Below, one piece after another: positions 13,226-13,246 of a DNA stretch of 13,246 nucleotides. The stretch is from Acholeplasmataceae bacterium UBA6235 (GTDB lineage: Bacteria; Bacillota_I; Bacilli_A; Acholeplasmatales; UBA5453): NCBI GenBank assembly GCA_002441525.1, contig DJWH01000031.1, forward strand, positions 1 to 13,246, given 5' to 3'. The notes below the pieces were generated by a model. That model searched no databases, was not told the DNA's origin, and saw only the letters and a list, made by a program, of their open reading frames with translations. Position 1 is the stretch's first letter. Each line of letters opens with the position of its first letter. The position numbers were made by a program, and so were the translations under genes.

Positions 13226-13246
13226 ATGAACAAAGCCTTTAAGTTT
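13226..13246 (+). CDS. Start of a gene cut by the window edge
   Basis: An ATG with AAAGGGTG (13212-13219) ahead and a good promoter opens a reading frame that begins MNKAFKF and runs off the end. Seven codons are too few to name a family. Confidence 0.6.

Overview
The window looks like an ordinary stretch of chromosome from a low-GC, Gram-positive-related bacterium, most likely an Acholeplasma-like mollicute or a close relative. This rests on the protein flavour, the very compact AT-rich spacers and the abundant TATAAT -10 boxes. Every recognisable gene encodes Trp by TGG and several end in TGA (trmL, the DsbA/FrnE gene). UGA is therefore a true stop, which argues against Mycoplasma or Spiroplasma. 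The taxonomic assignment is inference. I see no mobile element, tRNA, rRNA, CRISPR array, prophage or toxin-antitoxin pair.

Layout, left to right. (1) 25-1200, minus strand: acetate kinase, with its own promoter region and a palindrome at the expected transcription start. (2) 1313-5256, minus strand: a tightly packed five-gene run in the order MATE exporter, QueG-type epoxyqueuosine reductase, TrmL-type tRNA wobble methyltransferase, pyroglutamyl peptidase I and TrhA/hemolysin III-like membrane protein. Adjacent genes overlap by 4 to 38 bases or are separated by 1 base, so this is very probably one operon. (3) 5481-6614, plus strand: a stand-alone GH105 unsaturated glucuronyl/galacturonyl hydrolase, divergent from the operon. 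(4) 6621-7947, minus strand: a PadR repressor with a HAAS-domain membrane protein. A near-perfect 21-bp palindrome sits exactly between the -35 and -10 boxes and is probably the autoregulatory operator. (5) 8067-9503, minus strand: nicotinate phosphoribosyltransferase. (6) 9585-10280, minus strand: a cytoplasmic DsbA/FrnE-like thiol oxidoreductase, divergent from (7) 10383-11894, plus strand: cardiolipin synthase. (8) 11981-12523, plus strand: a DUF1836 protein. (9) 12562-13038, minus strand: an unrecognised small membrane protein. (10) 13226 to the right edge, plus strand: the first seven codons of another gene behind a good promoter.

The genes do not form one pathway. They are housekeeping functions: acetate/ATP generation, tRNA wobble modification, NAD salvage, anionic lipid synthesis, thiol redox and drug export. 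One sugar-catabolic enzyme and one stress-type membrane module (PadR-HAAS) are added. I found no convincing novel multi-gene system. The observations most worth a second look are regulatory: the PadR operator, the palindrome at the ackA start site, a terminator-like hairpin in front of the last partial gene, an imperfect hairpin before the DUF1836 gene, and a palindrome shared by the stop codons of two convergent genes. No gene-free stretch exceeds 300 bases.
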